Under the pieces are notes generated by a model. The model ran no database searches, was not told the DNA's origin, and worked only from the letters and a program-made list of their open reading frames with translations. Shown here in pieces: positions 6,435-13,138 of a stretch of 17,963 nt of DNA; position 1 is the stretch's first letter, and every line of letters begins with the position of its first letter. The position numbers and the translations under genes are program-made. Origin of the DNA: an uncultured Collinsella sp. GTDB taxonomy: Bacteria; Actinomycetota; Coriobacteriia; Coriobacteriales; Coriobacteriaceae. The stretch covers positions 1-17,963 of the forward strand of contig CAKUGX010000032.1 of the NCBI GenBank assembly GCA_934654765.1. Direction: 5' to 3'.

Positions 6435-9083
6435 CTAGCAGACGGCGTAGTCCTGGGGCTCGCGGCCGTAGTAGGCGTCCAGGTAGAGCTCCTTGATCTC
6501 GCTCATGAGCGGGTAGCGCGGGTTAGCGCCGGTGCACTGGTCGTTGAATGCCTGCTCGGTCATCTCGTCGAGCGTGTCGAGGAAGTACTGCTCGTCGACA
6601 CCGTAGTCGGCGATGGTCTTCTTGACGCCGATGAAGTCCTTGAGCTCCTCGAGCTTCGTGATGAAGTTCTCGAAGGTCTCCTTGTCGTCCTTGCCCTCGA
6701 TGCCGCAGTACTTGGCCATCTCGGCGTAGTTGTGCAGCGCGTTGGGGTAAGGATACTGGGAGAAGGTGCCCATCTTAACGGGGGCCTCGGCGGCGTTGTA
6801 GCGCATGACGCGGGTCAGGATGACGGCGTTGGCGATGCCGTGGGGCAGGTGATGGAAAGCGCCGAGCTTGTGGGCCATGGAGTGGTTGAGGCCCAGGAAG
6901 GCGTTGGCGAAGGCCATACCGGCCATGCAGGAGGCGTTGTGCATCTCCTCGCGGGCGTGCGGGTCCTTGGCGCCGTTCTCGAAGCTGGAGGGCAGGTTCT
7001 CAAAGACGAGCTTGGCAGCGCGCTCGGAGAGGCCCTTGGTGTAGTCGGAAGCCATGATGGAGACGTAGGACTCGATGGCGTGGGTCATGACGTCGATGCC
7101 GGAGGCAGCGGTCAGGCCGCGCGGGGCGGTCATGCAGTTGTCGGCGTCGACGATAGCCATGTTGGGGAGCAGCGCGTAGTCGGCGAGCGGCCACTTGATG
7201 CCGGTCTCCTTGTCGGTGATGATGGCGAACGGCGTGCACTCGGAGCCGGTACCCGAGGAGGTCGGGACGGCGACGAAGTAGGCCTTCTTGCCCATCTCGG
7301 GGAAGGTGAAGATGCGCTTGCGGATGTCCATGAAGTCCATGGCCATGTCCTCAAACTTGCACTCGGGGTGCTCGTACATCATCCACATGATCTTGCCGGC
7401 GTCCATAGCGGAGCCACCGCCGACGGCGATGATGACGTCCGGCTCAAAGAGAGCCATCTGCTTGGCGCCGCGACGTGCGCACTGCAGCGACGGATCGGGC
7501 TCAACGTCGTAGAAGCAGTCGTGGGCGATGCCCATCTCGTCGAGCTTGGCCTCGATGGCGCGGGTGTTGCCATTCTTGAAGAGGAACTGGTCGGTGACGA
7601 TGAAGGCGCGCTTCTTGCCCATGACGGTGCCGAGCTCGTCGAGAGCGACGGGCGTGGAACCCTTCTTGAAGTAGACCTTCTCGGGAGCGCGGAACCACAG
7701 CATGTTCTCACGGCGCTCGGCCACAGTCTTAACGTTGATCAAGTGCTTCACCCCAACGTTCTCGGAGACGGAGTTGCCGCCCCAGGAGCCGCAGCCCAGG
7801 GTCAGAGACGGCTTCATGCCAAAGTTGTACAGGTCACCGATGCCGCCGTGCGAGGACGGGGTGTTGATGACGATACGGCAGGCCTTCATGACGTGCTCGA
7901 ACAGGCTGATCTTTTCGGCCTGGGCGGGGTGCACGTACAGAGAGGCGGTGTGGCCCGGGCCACCGGCGAGCACCAGGTGCTCGGCCTTGTCGACGGCCTC
8001 CTGGAAGTCCTTGGCGTGGTACATGGCCAGGACCGGGGAGAGCTTCTCGTGGGAGAACTCCTCCTTGGCGGGGTCGGTGGAGGTGACCTCGGCGATCAGG
8101 ATCTTGGTCTTGGCGGGAACCTCGATGCCGGCGAGCTCGGCGATCTTGGCGGCAGCCATGCCGGGGATGCGGTGGTCGAGAGCGCCGTTCTTGAACATGG
8201 CGGCACGCAGGGCCTCCATCTCGGCACCCTGCTTGACGAAGTAGCAGCCGCGCTTCTGGAACTCGGCCTTAACCTGGTCGTAGATGGTGTCGATGACGGT
8301 CACGGACTGCTCGGAAGCGCAGATCATGCCGTTGTCGAAGGTCTTGGAGTGGATGATGGAGTTGACGGCGAGCAGCACGTCGGCGGTGTCGTCGATGATG
8401 ACCGGGGTGTTGCCGGCGCCGACGCCCAGGGCAGGCTTGCCCGAGGAGTAAGCGGCCTTGACCATGCCCGGGCCACCGGTGGCGAGGATGATGTCGACGT
8501 CGCGCATGACCATGTTGGTCAGCTCGATGGAGGGGACATCGACCCAGCCGATGATGCCCTCGGGGGCGCCAGCCTTGACGGCGGCGTCAAGCACGAGCTT
8601 GGCGGCGGCGATAGTGCACTTGGCGGCTGCCGGATGCGGGGAGATGATGATGCCGTTGCGGGTCTTCAGGCTGATCAGCGTCTTGAAGATCGCGGTGGAG
8701 GTGGGGTTGGTCGTCGGGATGACGGCGCCCACGATACCGATGGGCTCGGCGATCTTGGTGATGCCGTAGGCCTCGTCGCGCTCCAGGACACCACAGGTCT
8801 TGGTGTTCTTGTAAGCGTTGTAGATGTACTCTGCGGCGTAGTGGTTCTTGATGACCTTGTCCTCAAGAACGCCGCGGCCGGTCTCCTCGATGGCCATCTT
8901 CGCCAACGGGATACGAGCCTTGTTGGCGGCCATGGCGGCCTCGTAGAAGATCTTGTCGACCTGCTCCTGCGTGTACGTAGCAAAAAGCGCCTGGGCCTCT
9001 CGCATCTGAGCGAGCTTAGCCTCAAGCGCCTCTACGTTGTCCACAATTGCGGGAGTAGTGTTTTCCGGTGACTTTTTCACCAT
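6435..9083 (-). CDS. adhE: Bifunctional aldehyde-alcohol dehydrogenase
   Basis: AdhE reduces acetyl-CoA to acetaldehyde and then to ethanol, regenerating two NAD+ during fermentation. In the family it assembles into long helical filaments (spirosomes). The 882 residues match the usual length. The N-terminal aldehyde dehydrogenase half (about 1-450) has the catalytic C255 in DNGMICASEQ. The C-terminal Fe-alcohol dehydrogenase half (about 460-870) has GGGS (556-559) for NAD and the iron ligands D664, H668, H734 and H748, spaced as in the E. coli enzyme. PTSSGTGSE (608-616) is also typical. The ATG at 9083 has an AAGGAG box a few bases upstream. The gene is preceded by its own promoter and operator-like boxes and followed by a phosphotransferase gene. 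The start could move slightly, but the catalytic domains are complete. Confidence 0.98.
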   Translation of the reverse strand: MVKKSPENTTPAIVDNVEALEAKLAQMREAQALFATYTQEQVDKIFYEAAMAANKARIPLAKMAIEETGRGVLEDKVIKNHYAAEYIYNAYKNTKTCGVLERDEAYGITKIAEPIGIVGAVIPTTNPTSTAIFKTLISLKTRNGIIISPHPAAAKCTIAAAKLVLDAAVKAGAPEGIIGWVDVPSIELTNMVMRDVDIILATGGPGMVKAAYSSGKPALGVGAGNTPVIIDDTADVLLAVNSIIHSKTFDNGMICASEQSVTVIDTIYDQVKAEFQKRGCYFVKQGAEMEALRAAMFKNGALDHRIPGMAAAKIAELAGIEVPAKTKILIAEVTSTDPAKEEFSHEKLSPVLAMYHAKDFQEAVDKAEHLVLAGGPGHTASLYVHPAQAEKISLFEHVMKACRIVINTPSSHGGIGDLYNFGMKPSLTLGCGSWGGNSVSENVGVKHLINVKTVAERRENMLWFRAPEKVYFKKGSTPVALDELGTVMGKKRAFIVTDQFLFKNGNTRAIEAKLDEMGIAHDCFYDVEPDPSLQCARRGAKQMALFEPDVIIAVGGGSAMDAGKIMWMMYEHPECKFEDMAMDFMDIRKRIFTFPEMGKKAYFVAVPTSSGTGSECTPFAIITDKETGIKWPLADYALLPNMAIVDADNCMTAPRGLTAASGIDVMTHAIESYVSIMASDYTKGLSERAAKLVFENLPSSFENGAKDPHAREEMHNASCMAGMAFANAFLGLNHSMAHKLGAFHHLPHGIANAVILTRVMRYNAAEAPVKMGTFSQYPYPNALHNYAEMAKYCGIEGKDDKETFENFITKLEELKDFIGVKKTIADYGVDEQYFLDTLDEMTEQAFNDQCTGANPRYPLMSEIKELYLDAYYGREPQDYAVC

Positions 9084-9088
9084 TTGTG

Positions 9089-9106
9089 TCTCCTTGCGAT
9101 CGGAGA
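9089..9106 (-). promoter_or_regulatory. Hairpin covering the adhE ribosome binding site
   Basis: On the minus strand TCTCC (complement of 9102-9106) can pair with GGAGA (complement of 9089-9093) across an 8-base loop. The second arm is the adhE Shine-Dalgarno sequence itself. The stem is only 5 bp, so its effect would be modest, but the position makes translational control possible. Confidence 0.4.
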
Positions 9107-9123
9107 TTTACCCTACGCCTTGC

Positions 9124-9132
9124 ATAATAGCA
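9124..9132 (-). promoter_or_regulatory. Extended -10 promoter of adhE
   Basis: The minus strand reads TGCTATTAT, an extended -10 (TGn plus TATTAT). Transcription would start near 9117, giving a leader of about 33 bases. No convincing -35 hexamer lies 16-18 bases upstream, which fits an extended -10 promoter or one needing an activator. Confidence 0.5.
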
Positions 9133-9175
9133 ATAAATATTTCGGTGAGTGGTAAGATTCCCGTAAAAGGCACAC

Positions 9176-9205
9176 TAAAACGCTTCAATTAACTGAAACG
9201 TTTCA
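9176..9205. promoter_or_regulatory. Two tandem LacI/CcpA-type operator-like boxes upstream of adhE
   Basis: A perfect 12-bp palindrome TGAAACGTTTCA (9194-9205) and a related box TAAAACGCTTCA (9176-9187) lie with centres 18 bases apart, separated by ATTAAC. Both have the central CG and flanking A/T typical of LacI-family operators and cre sites. They lie roughly 45-80 bases upstream of the adhE -10, on the upstream side, so activation or roadblock-free tuning is as likely as repression. The regulator is not in the window. Confidence 0.55.
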
Positions 9206-9236
9206 ACTAAAACTATCTGCCTATTGCATTGCCCCG

Positions 9237-9261
9237 CTCATTGGGGACAGACTTACACGAG
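9237..9261 (+). repeat. Left copy of the 25-base inverted repeat
   Basis: It pairs with 9471-9495 at 24 of 25 positions; the first 21 are perfect, with core ATTGGGGACAGACTTAC. It is also in-frame transposase coding sequence (SLGTDLHE). Its outer pentamers CTCAT and ACGAG are nearly complementary, so each copy can form a small hairpin. Confidence 0.85.
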
Positions 9262-9470
9262 TATTTCAATGGGAAAACGGGGAGAACGGGCCACCTGTTT
9301 GATAATCGCTATTCGCGGGTCGCGGTTGAGTCGGACACGCAGGCGGTGCAGCTGCTCGACTATATTCATCTCAATCCCGTGAAAGGTGTGCTCGACTCCC
9401 TTGAGGCGTACCGCTGGTCAAGCTTCAAGGCATATCAGCTGGGCTATGATTCCTTTGACATCTGCAAATA

Positions 9471-9495
9471 CTCATGTAAGTCTGTCCCCAATGAG
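9471..9495 (-). repeat. Right copy of the 25-base inverted repeat
   Basis: It is the reverse complement of the left copy except at one base. Here the end pentamers CTCAT and ATGAG are perfectly complementary, giving the complete REP-like hairpin. It adjoins the rpmB terminator. Confidence 0.85.
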
Positions 9496-9498
9496 TGC

Positions 9499-9531
9499 AA
9501 AAAGGCGCCCTCCGTGGGGGAGGACGCCTTT
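9499..9531 (-). terminator. Intrinsic terminator of rpmB
   Basis: Arms 9501-9513 and 9519-9531 pair at 12 of 13 positions (AAAGGCG...CGCCTTT) around the loop GTGGG. On the minus strand the stem is followed by TTTTT (complement of 9499-9503). The plus-strand side has only three T, so it acts on rpmB transcripts arriving from 9600. Confidence 0.85.
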
Positions 9532-9599
9532 GGTAAGTTCTATGTGAACGCGAGGTCTTTGACCCGGAGAGTCCGAGGTACTTGTTGGTAAGACCTTAT

Positions 9600-9788
9600 T
9601 TAGGAGCGCGCAACCTTGCCGGACTTGAGGCAGGTGGAGCAAACGTTCATCTTGCGACGGTGACCATCGACGACGACGTAGACGCGCTGGATGTTGGGGC
9701 GGAACTTACGGTTGGTGACGCGGTGAGAGTGGCTGATGGAGCGACCGGCAACGGGGTGCTTACCGCAAACTTCGCAAACTTTGGACAT
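9600..9788 (-). CDS. rpmB: Large ribosomal subunit protein bL28
   Basis: This 62-residue basic protein of the 50S subunit reads MSKVCEVCGKHP at the N terminus, continues with SISHSHRVTNRKFRPN and ends CSTCLKSGKV. The two CxxC pairs (CEVC and CSTC) make this the zinc-binding C+ form of L28. The ATG at 9788 is chosen because GGAGGG at 9795-9800 is 6 bases upstream; an in-frame extension to 9836 would add 16 unrelated residues and bury that site. The gene is a single-gene unit with its own promoter and terminator, divergent from the pyr operon. Confidence 0.97.
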   Translation of the reverse strand: MSKVCEVCGKHPVAGRSISHSHRVTNRKFRPNIQRVYVVVDGHRRKMNVCSTCLKSGKVARS

Positions 9789-9804
9789 AACTGACCCTCC
9801 TTGG

Positions 9805-9824
9805 GCGACAAACGAACATGTCGC
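9805..9824 (-). promoter_or_regulatory. Hairpin in the rpmB leader
   Basis: A perfect 6-bp inverted repeat GCGACA/TGTCGC with an 8-base loop sits 4 bases upstream of the rpmB ribosome binding site. It could modulate translation or protect the short mRNA. Its small size leaves chance possible. Confidence 0.35.
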
Positions 9825-9842
9825 GTTAACAAACAAGCCTGA

Positions 9843-9851
9843 ACTATAGCA
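9843..9851 (-). promoter_or_regulatory. Extended -10 promoter of rpmB
   Basis: The minus strand reads TGCTATAGT, an extended -10. Transcription would start near 9836, leaving a leader of about 48 bases. No good -35 hexamer is seen at the standard distance. Confidence 0.5.
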
Positions 9852-10076
9852 CAGAAGTCGCTCCCTGTGCGTAATCTACACAGAGATATTCCTCTTTTGG
9901 CGATAGTGCCCACGCTACGGCCCTGGACGTAGATCCGATTTGCGTGCAGCAGAGGGGATTATGCCAGCTCGTGCGCGCGTTTTCAAGCTCGTCCCACAAA
10001 TATATATAGGTTTATGGAACGATTGCCCCGTTTACGGATTGCCCAGTATTTATGCTCGCAATTGAGCCCGAGGTTG
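9852..10076. other. Intergenic stretch between divergent rpmB and pyrR promoters
   Basis: I see no RNA gene, repeat or convincing coding sequence here. One 34-codon frame starts with an ATG at 9961 behind an AGAGGGG box, but it uses rare codons (two ATA, one TTA) and overlaps the pyrR promoter area, so I do not call it a gene. The AT-rich patch ATATATATAGG near 10001-10011 is the only compositional oddity. Confidence 0.5.
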
Positions 10077-10078
10077 GC

Positions 10079-10084
10079 TACACT
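10079..10084 (+). promoter_or_regulatory. Probable -10 of the pyr operon promoter
   Basis: TACACT, preceded by GGC, matches the -10 consensus at 4 of 6 positions and shares the GCTANNNT pattern of the other promoters here. Transcription would begin near 10091. No clear -35 is seen. An alternative reading is TTGAGC (10062-10067), 16 bases, TATCTC (10084-10089). Confidence 0.4.
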
Positions 10085-10102
10085 ATCTCTTGACCATTAA
10101 AG

Positions 10103-10200
10103 GGGTACGAGATACCCACATGGAATTACATAGCTGCCAATCGAGCAGCCCTTCCTGTGGGTGTCTGGTCCGCTTTGAGCGGTCGGGCATCTATTTTTTT
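10103..10200 (+). promoter_or_regulatory. pyrR leader attenuator, probably PyrR-controlled
   Basis: Three structures can form in the roughly 150-base leader. A small hairpin pairs GGGTA (10103-10107) with TACCC (10113-10117). A longer stem pairs GATACCCACA (10111-10120) with TGTGGGTGTC (10156-10165) and encloses a GCTGC/GCAGC hairpin. The terminator begins at 10163. The first and second exclude each other, and the second overlaps the base of the terminator, which is attenuator logic. The TTCCTGTGGG stretch (10152-10161) partly resembles the PyrR-binding loop known in Bacillus, with G in place of a conserved A. UMP-bound PyrR would then favour termination. The fold is visible; the assignment of each stem is inference. 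Confidence 0.6.
10163..10200 (+). terminator. Terminator inside the pyr leader
   Basis: GTCTGG (10163-10168) and CCGCT (10170-10174) pair with AGCGG (10178-10182) and TCGGGC (10183-10188), with one bulged T and a TTG loop; three of the pairs are G-U. A run of seven T ends at 10200, 39 bases before the pyrR start. Confidence 0.75.
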
Positions 10201-10218
10201 GACTGTGTCAGCAGTCAA
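10199..10218 (+). promoter_or_regulatory. Hairpin between the leader terminator and the pyrR ribosome binding site
   Basis: TTGACTG (10199-10205) and CAGTCAA (10212-10218) form a perfect 7-bp stem with a 6-base loop, starting in the terminator T-run and ending 8 bases before the AGGAAGGAG box (10227-10235). It may insulate the ribosome site in read-through transcripts. Confidence 0.4.
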
Positions 10219-10227
10219 GACATGTGA

Positions 10228-10824
<597 letters not shown>

Positions 10825-10828
10825 TACC

Positions 10829-11773
10829 GTGGCGTTCAACCATAAGCACCTGATCGACATTACCGAGTACTCCGAAGAGGAAATCAAGCTCATCCTCGAG
10901 ACCGCCAAGGCGTTCTCCGAGGTCAACGAGCGTGCCATCAAGAAGGTTCCCACGCTCAAGGGTAAGACCATCGTCAACATGTTCAACGAGCCCTCGACGC
11001 GTACCCGCAGCTCCTTCGAGCTTGCCGAGAAGCGCCTTTCGGCCGACAGCCTTAACTTCGGCGGCTCCTCGACCTCCACGGTCAAGGGCGAGAGCCTCGT
11101 CGATACCGTCGAGACCCTCAACGCCTACAAGATCGACTGCATCGTCGTGCGCGACAAGCACGCCGGCGCCCCCTATATCGTCACGCAGAACTCGCCCGCG
11201 AGCGTCATCTGCGCCGGCGACGGTAAGCACAATCATCCCACGCAGGCCCTGCTGGACCTGTACACCATCTGGGAGCACAAGGGTGACTTCCACGGTCTGA
11301 AGGTCGCCGTCGTCGGCGACATCGCCCACTCCCGCGTCTGCGGCTCGCTGATCCCCGCCCTTAAGATCATGGGCTGCGAGACCTACGCCGTCGCTCCCGG
11401 CACGCTGCTTCCGCCGGCGCCCGAGGTCCTGGGCTGCGACCACGTGACGAGCGACCTCGATTCCGTCCTGCCCGAGCTGGACGTCGTCTACATGCTGCGC
11501 GTGCAGCAGGAACGTCTCGAGGGTGCTCCGTTCCCGACCATTCGCGAGTACCACAAGCTCTTCGGCCTGACCAAGGACCGCGAGAAGCTCATGAAGCCCG
11601 ACGCGATCATCTGCCACCCGGGCCCCATCAACCGCGGCGTCGAGTTCGACTCCTATATGGCCGACCACCCGCAACGCTCCGTCATCCTGGAGCAGGTCTA
11701 CGCCGGTATCTGCGTGCGTATGGCTATCCTGTATCTGCTGCTTGGAGGTGCCGATAATGGCCTTGCTTCTTAA
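10829..11773 (+). CDS. pyrB: Aspartate carbamoyltransferase catalytic subunit
   Basis: PyrB joins carbamoyl phosphate and aspartate to give N-carbamoyl-aspartate, the second step to UMP. From the GTG at 10829 it has 314 residues. The carbamoyl-phosphate loop is STRTRS (56-61). HPTQALLD (136-143) and CHPGPINRG (262-270) are the other family signatures. The upstream GTG at 10817 overlaps its own GGGAGG box (10812-10817), so 10829, 11 bases after that box, is preferred; it also lies 4 bases after the pyrR stop. No pyrI regulatory subunit follows, consistent with an unregulated trimer as in Bacillus. The 3' end overlaps pyrC by 17 bases. Confidence 0.95.
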   Translation: MAFNHKHLIDITEYSEEEIKLILETAKAFSEVNERAIKKVPTLKGKTIVNMFNEPSTRTRSSFELAEKRLSADSLNFGGSSTSTVKGESLVDTVETLNAYKIDCIVVRDKHAGAPYIVTQNSPASVICAGDGKHNHPTQALLDLYTIWEHKGDFHGLKVAVVGDIAHSRVCGSLIPALKIMGCETYAVAPGTLLPPAPEVLGCDHVTSDLDSVLPELDVVYMLRVQQERLEGAPFPTIREYHKLFGLTKDREKLMKPDAIICHPGPINRGVEFDSYMADHPQRSVILEQVYAGICVRMAILYLLLGGADNGLAS

Positions 11774-13046
11774 GAATGCCCACGTCGTCGACCCGTCCGT
11801 CGAGCTTGACGGTGTCTTTGACGTCCTGATTGACGGTGACAAGATCGCCGAGGTCGGCGAGAACCTCGCCGCCGAGGGAGCGGAGGTCCGCGACCTTTCC
11901 GGCAAGTACCTCGTCCCTGGCCTGGTGGACATGCACGTCCACCTGCGTGAGCCCGGCTATGAGGTCAAAGAGGACATCGAGAGCGGCACCCGCGCTGCTG
12001 CCAAGGGCGGCTTCACCGGCGTGTGCTCCATGCCCAACACCGACCCCGTCACCGATAACGGCACCGTCGTGGAGTTCGTCAAGTCCCGCGCTGCCGAGGT
12101 CGGTCACTGCCGCGTCTATCCGTCGGGCGCCATGACCCGCGGTCTTAAGGGCGAGGCTATGTCCGAGATGGGCGATATGGTCGCCCACGGCGCCGTCGCC
12201 TTCACCGACGACGGTCGCGGCGTGCAGGGTGCGGGTATGCTCCGCCGCTGCATGGACTACGGCAAGATGTTCGGCAAGGTCTTTATGAGCCATTGCCAGG
12301 ACGAGGACCTGGTCGGTCACGGCCAGATTAACGAGGGCAAGGTCTCGACTCGTCTGGCCCTCGAGGGCTGGCCTGCCGCCGGCGAGGAGCTTCAGATCGC
12401 CCGCGACATCGAGATCGCCAAGCTGACCGGTGCCAAGCTGCACATCCAGCACATCTCCACCGCCCACGGTCTGGAGCTCGTGCGTGCCGGTAAGGCCGCT
12501 GGCGTGCAGGTCACCTGCGAGGCCACCCCGCACCACATGTTCCTGACCGAGAACGACCTGGACGAGACTTACAACACCTCGCTCAAGGTCAACCCGCCGC
12601 TGCGTACCGACGAGGACGCCGAGGCTATCCGCCAGGGCGTCATCGACGGCACCGTCGACGTCATCGTCACCGACCACGCTCCCCACACCCCGTGGGAGAA
12701 GGCCCGCGAGTTCGAGCTTGCGCCCTTCGGTATGATCGGCCTCGAGACCTCGCTGGCACTCGTGCTCACCGAGCTGGTCAACACGGGCAAGATGAGCATG
12801 GGCCGCATGGTCGAGCTCATGGCCATCAAGCCGCGTGAGATCTTGGGTCTGGACCAGGTCCAGGTCAAGGCGGGTTCTGTTGCCGACCTGACCGTCTTCG
12901 ACGCATCCGCCACCTGGACGGTCGGCGAGGACGGCTACGAGTCGCGTGCCGAGAACTCCGGTTTTGCCGGTCGCACGCTCACCGGTCGTGCCACCGATGT
13001 ATTTGTCGGCGGTAAACAGACGCTTGCCGACGGCTGCATCTGCTAG
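11757..13046 (+). CDS. pyrC: Dihydroorotase (class I)
   Basis: This zinc amidohydrolase cyclises carbamoyl-aspartate to dihydroorotate. The 429-residue length and the DMHVHLREPG motif (metal ligands H60 and H62, substrate-contacting R64) place it in the longer class I group found in Gram-positives. STAHGLELVR carries a histidine in the expected zinc-ligand region, and TDHAPHTPWEK carries the catalytic Asp. The ATG at 11757 lies inside the end of pyrB, with TTGGAGG (11742-11748) 8 bases upstream. An earlier in-frame TTG at 11742 is that ribosome site itself. The overlap suggests coupled translation of the two successive enzymes. Confidence 0.96.
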   Translation: MALLLKNAHVVDPSVELDGVFDVLIDGDKIAEVGENLAAEGAEVRDLSGKYLVPGLVDMHVHLREPGYEVKEDIESGTRAAAKGGFTGVCSMPNTDPVTDNGTVVEFVKSRAAEVGHCRVYPSGAMTRGLKGEAMSEMGDMVAHGAVAFTDDGRGVQGAGMLRRCMDYGKMFGKVFMSHCQDEDLVGHGQINEGKVSTRLALEGWPAAGEELQIARDIEIAKLTGAKLHIQHISTAHGLELVRAGKAAGVQVTCEATPHHMFLTENDLDETYNTSLKVNPPLRTDEDAEAIRQGVIDGTVDVIVTDHAPHTPWEKAREFELAPFGMIGLETSLALVLTELVNTGKMSMGRMVELMAIKPREILGLDQVQVKAGSVADLTVFDASATWTVGEDGYESRAENSGFAGRTLTGRATDVFVGGKQTLADGCIC

Positions 13047-13066
13047 CATAGCCTTATCGCTTTTGT

Positions 13067-13095
13067 GCGCGGCGCCCTTGCGGTGCCGCGCTTTC
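13067..13095 (+). terminator. Weak terminator-like hairpin inside the pyr operon
   Basis: GCGCGGCGCC (13067-13076) and GGTGCCGCGC (13082-13091) pair over 10 bp, with one wobble, around the loop CTTGC. Only TTTC follows, then TGTTCG, so termination would be partial. It falls in the largest gap of the operon, between pyrC and pyrK, and may lower expression of pyrK-pyrD-pyrF. Confidence 0.45.
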
Positions 13096-13138
13096 TGTTC
13101 GTTTGGTCCATGCAACCGCATGGGGGATTGGAGCGTCT

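Larger units (their letters stand above)
9237..9495 (+). mobile_element. Remnant RAYT/REP-type element bounded by inverted repeats
   Basis: A 259-bp unit is bounded by inverted copies of one 25-base repeat and holds the C-terminal half of a RAYT gene. No target-site duplication is evident, consistent with single-strand (HUH) transposition or with decay. It sits between the adhE control region and the rpmB terminator, 4 bases from the terminator's T-tract. Confidence 0.65.
9229..9591 (+). pseudogene. Truncated REP-associated tyrosine transposase (RAYT/IS200-like)
   Basis: The open frame of 120 codons, from a TTG at 9229, matches only the C-terminal half of the Y1/HUH transposase family. GKTGRTGHLFDNRYSR is followed by LLDYIHLNPVKGVL, with the probable nucleophile Y45, and then YRWSSFKAY. 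The N-terminal half with the HUH metal-binding histidines is missing, so the product cannot be an active transposase alone. After about residue 75 the frame runs through the right-hand inverted repeat (encoding SCKSVPNEC) and the rpmB terminator, so the last 40 or so residues are not family sequence. There is no ribosome binding site ahead of the TTG. It lies on the strand opposite its neighbours adhE and rpmB. The remnant call is confident; the exact ends are not. Confidence 0.75.

Noticed and set aside
6426..9071. An 881-codon open frame on the plus strand, antisense to adhE along its whole length.
   Set aside because: Strong G/C third-position bias in adhE removes stop codons from the complementary frame. 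The translation is rich in V, G, L, D and H with no domain pattern, has no ribosome site, and adhE is fully supported on the other strand.
9133..9142. AAATATTT upstream of adhE as part of a Rex (NADH-sensing) box.
   Set aside because: The flanking bases do not match the TTGTGA/TCACAA or TTGTTAA half-sites expected for Rex.
9553..9597. AGGTCTT and AAGACCT as a second hairpin downstream of rpmB.
   Set aside because: A 7-bp stem with a loop over 30 bases and no T-run is too weak to claim, and a good rpmB terminator lies just beyond.
9961..10065. A 34-codon frame with an ATG behind AGAGGGG.
   Set aside because: It uses codons rare in this genome (two ATA, one TTA), has no recognisable features, and runs into the pyr promoter region.
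11724..13121. A 465-codon open frame antisense to pyrC, and similar long antisense frames over pyrB, pyrD, dxr, proS and thiI.
   Set aside because: Same codon-bias shadow effect. The plus-strand proteins carry complete catalytic motifs; the shadows do not.
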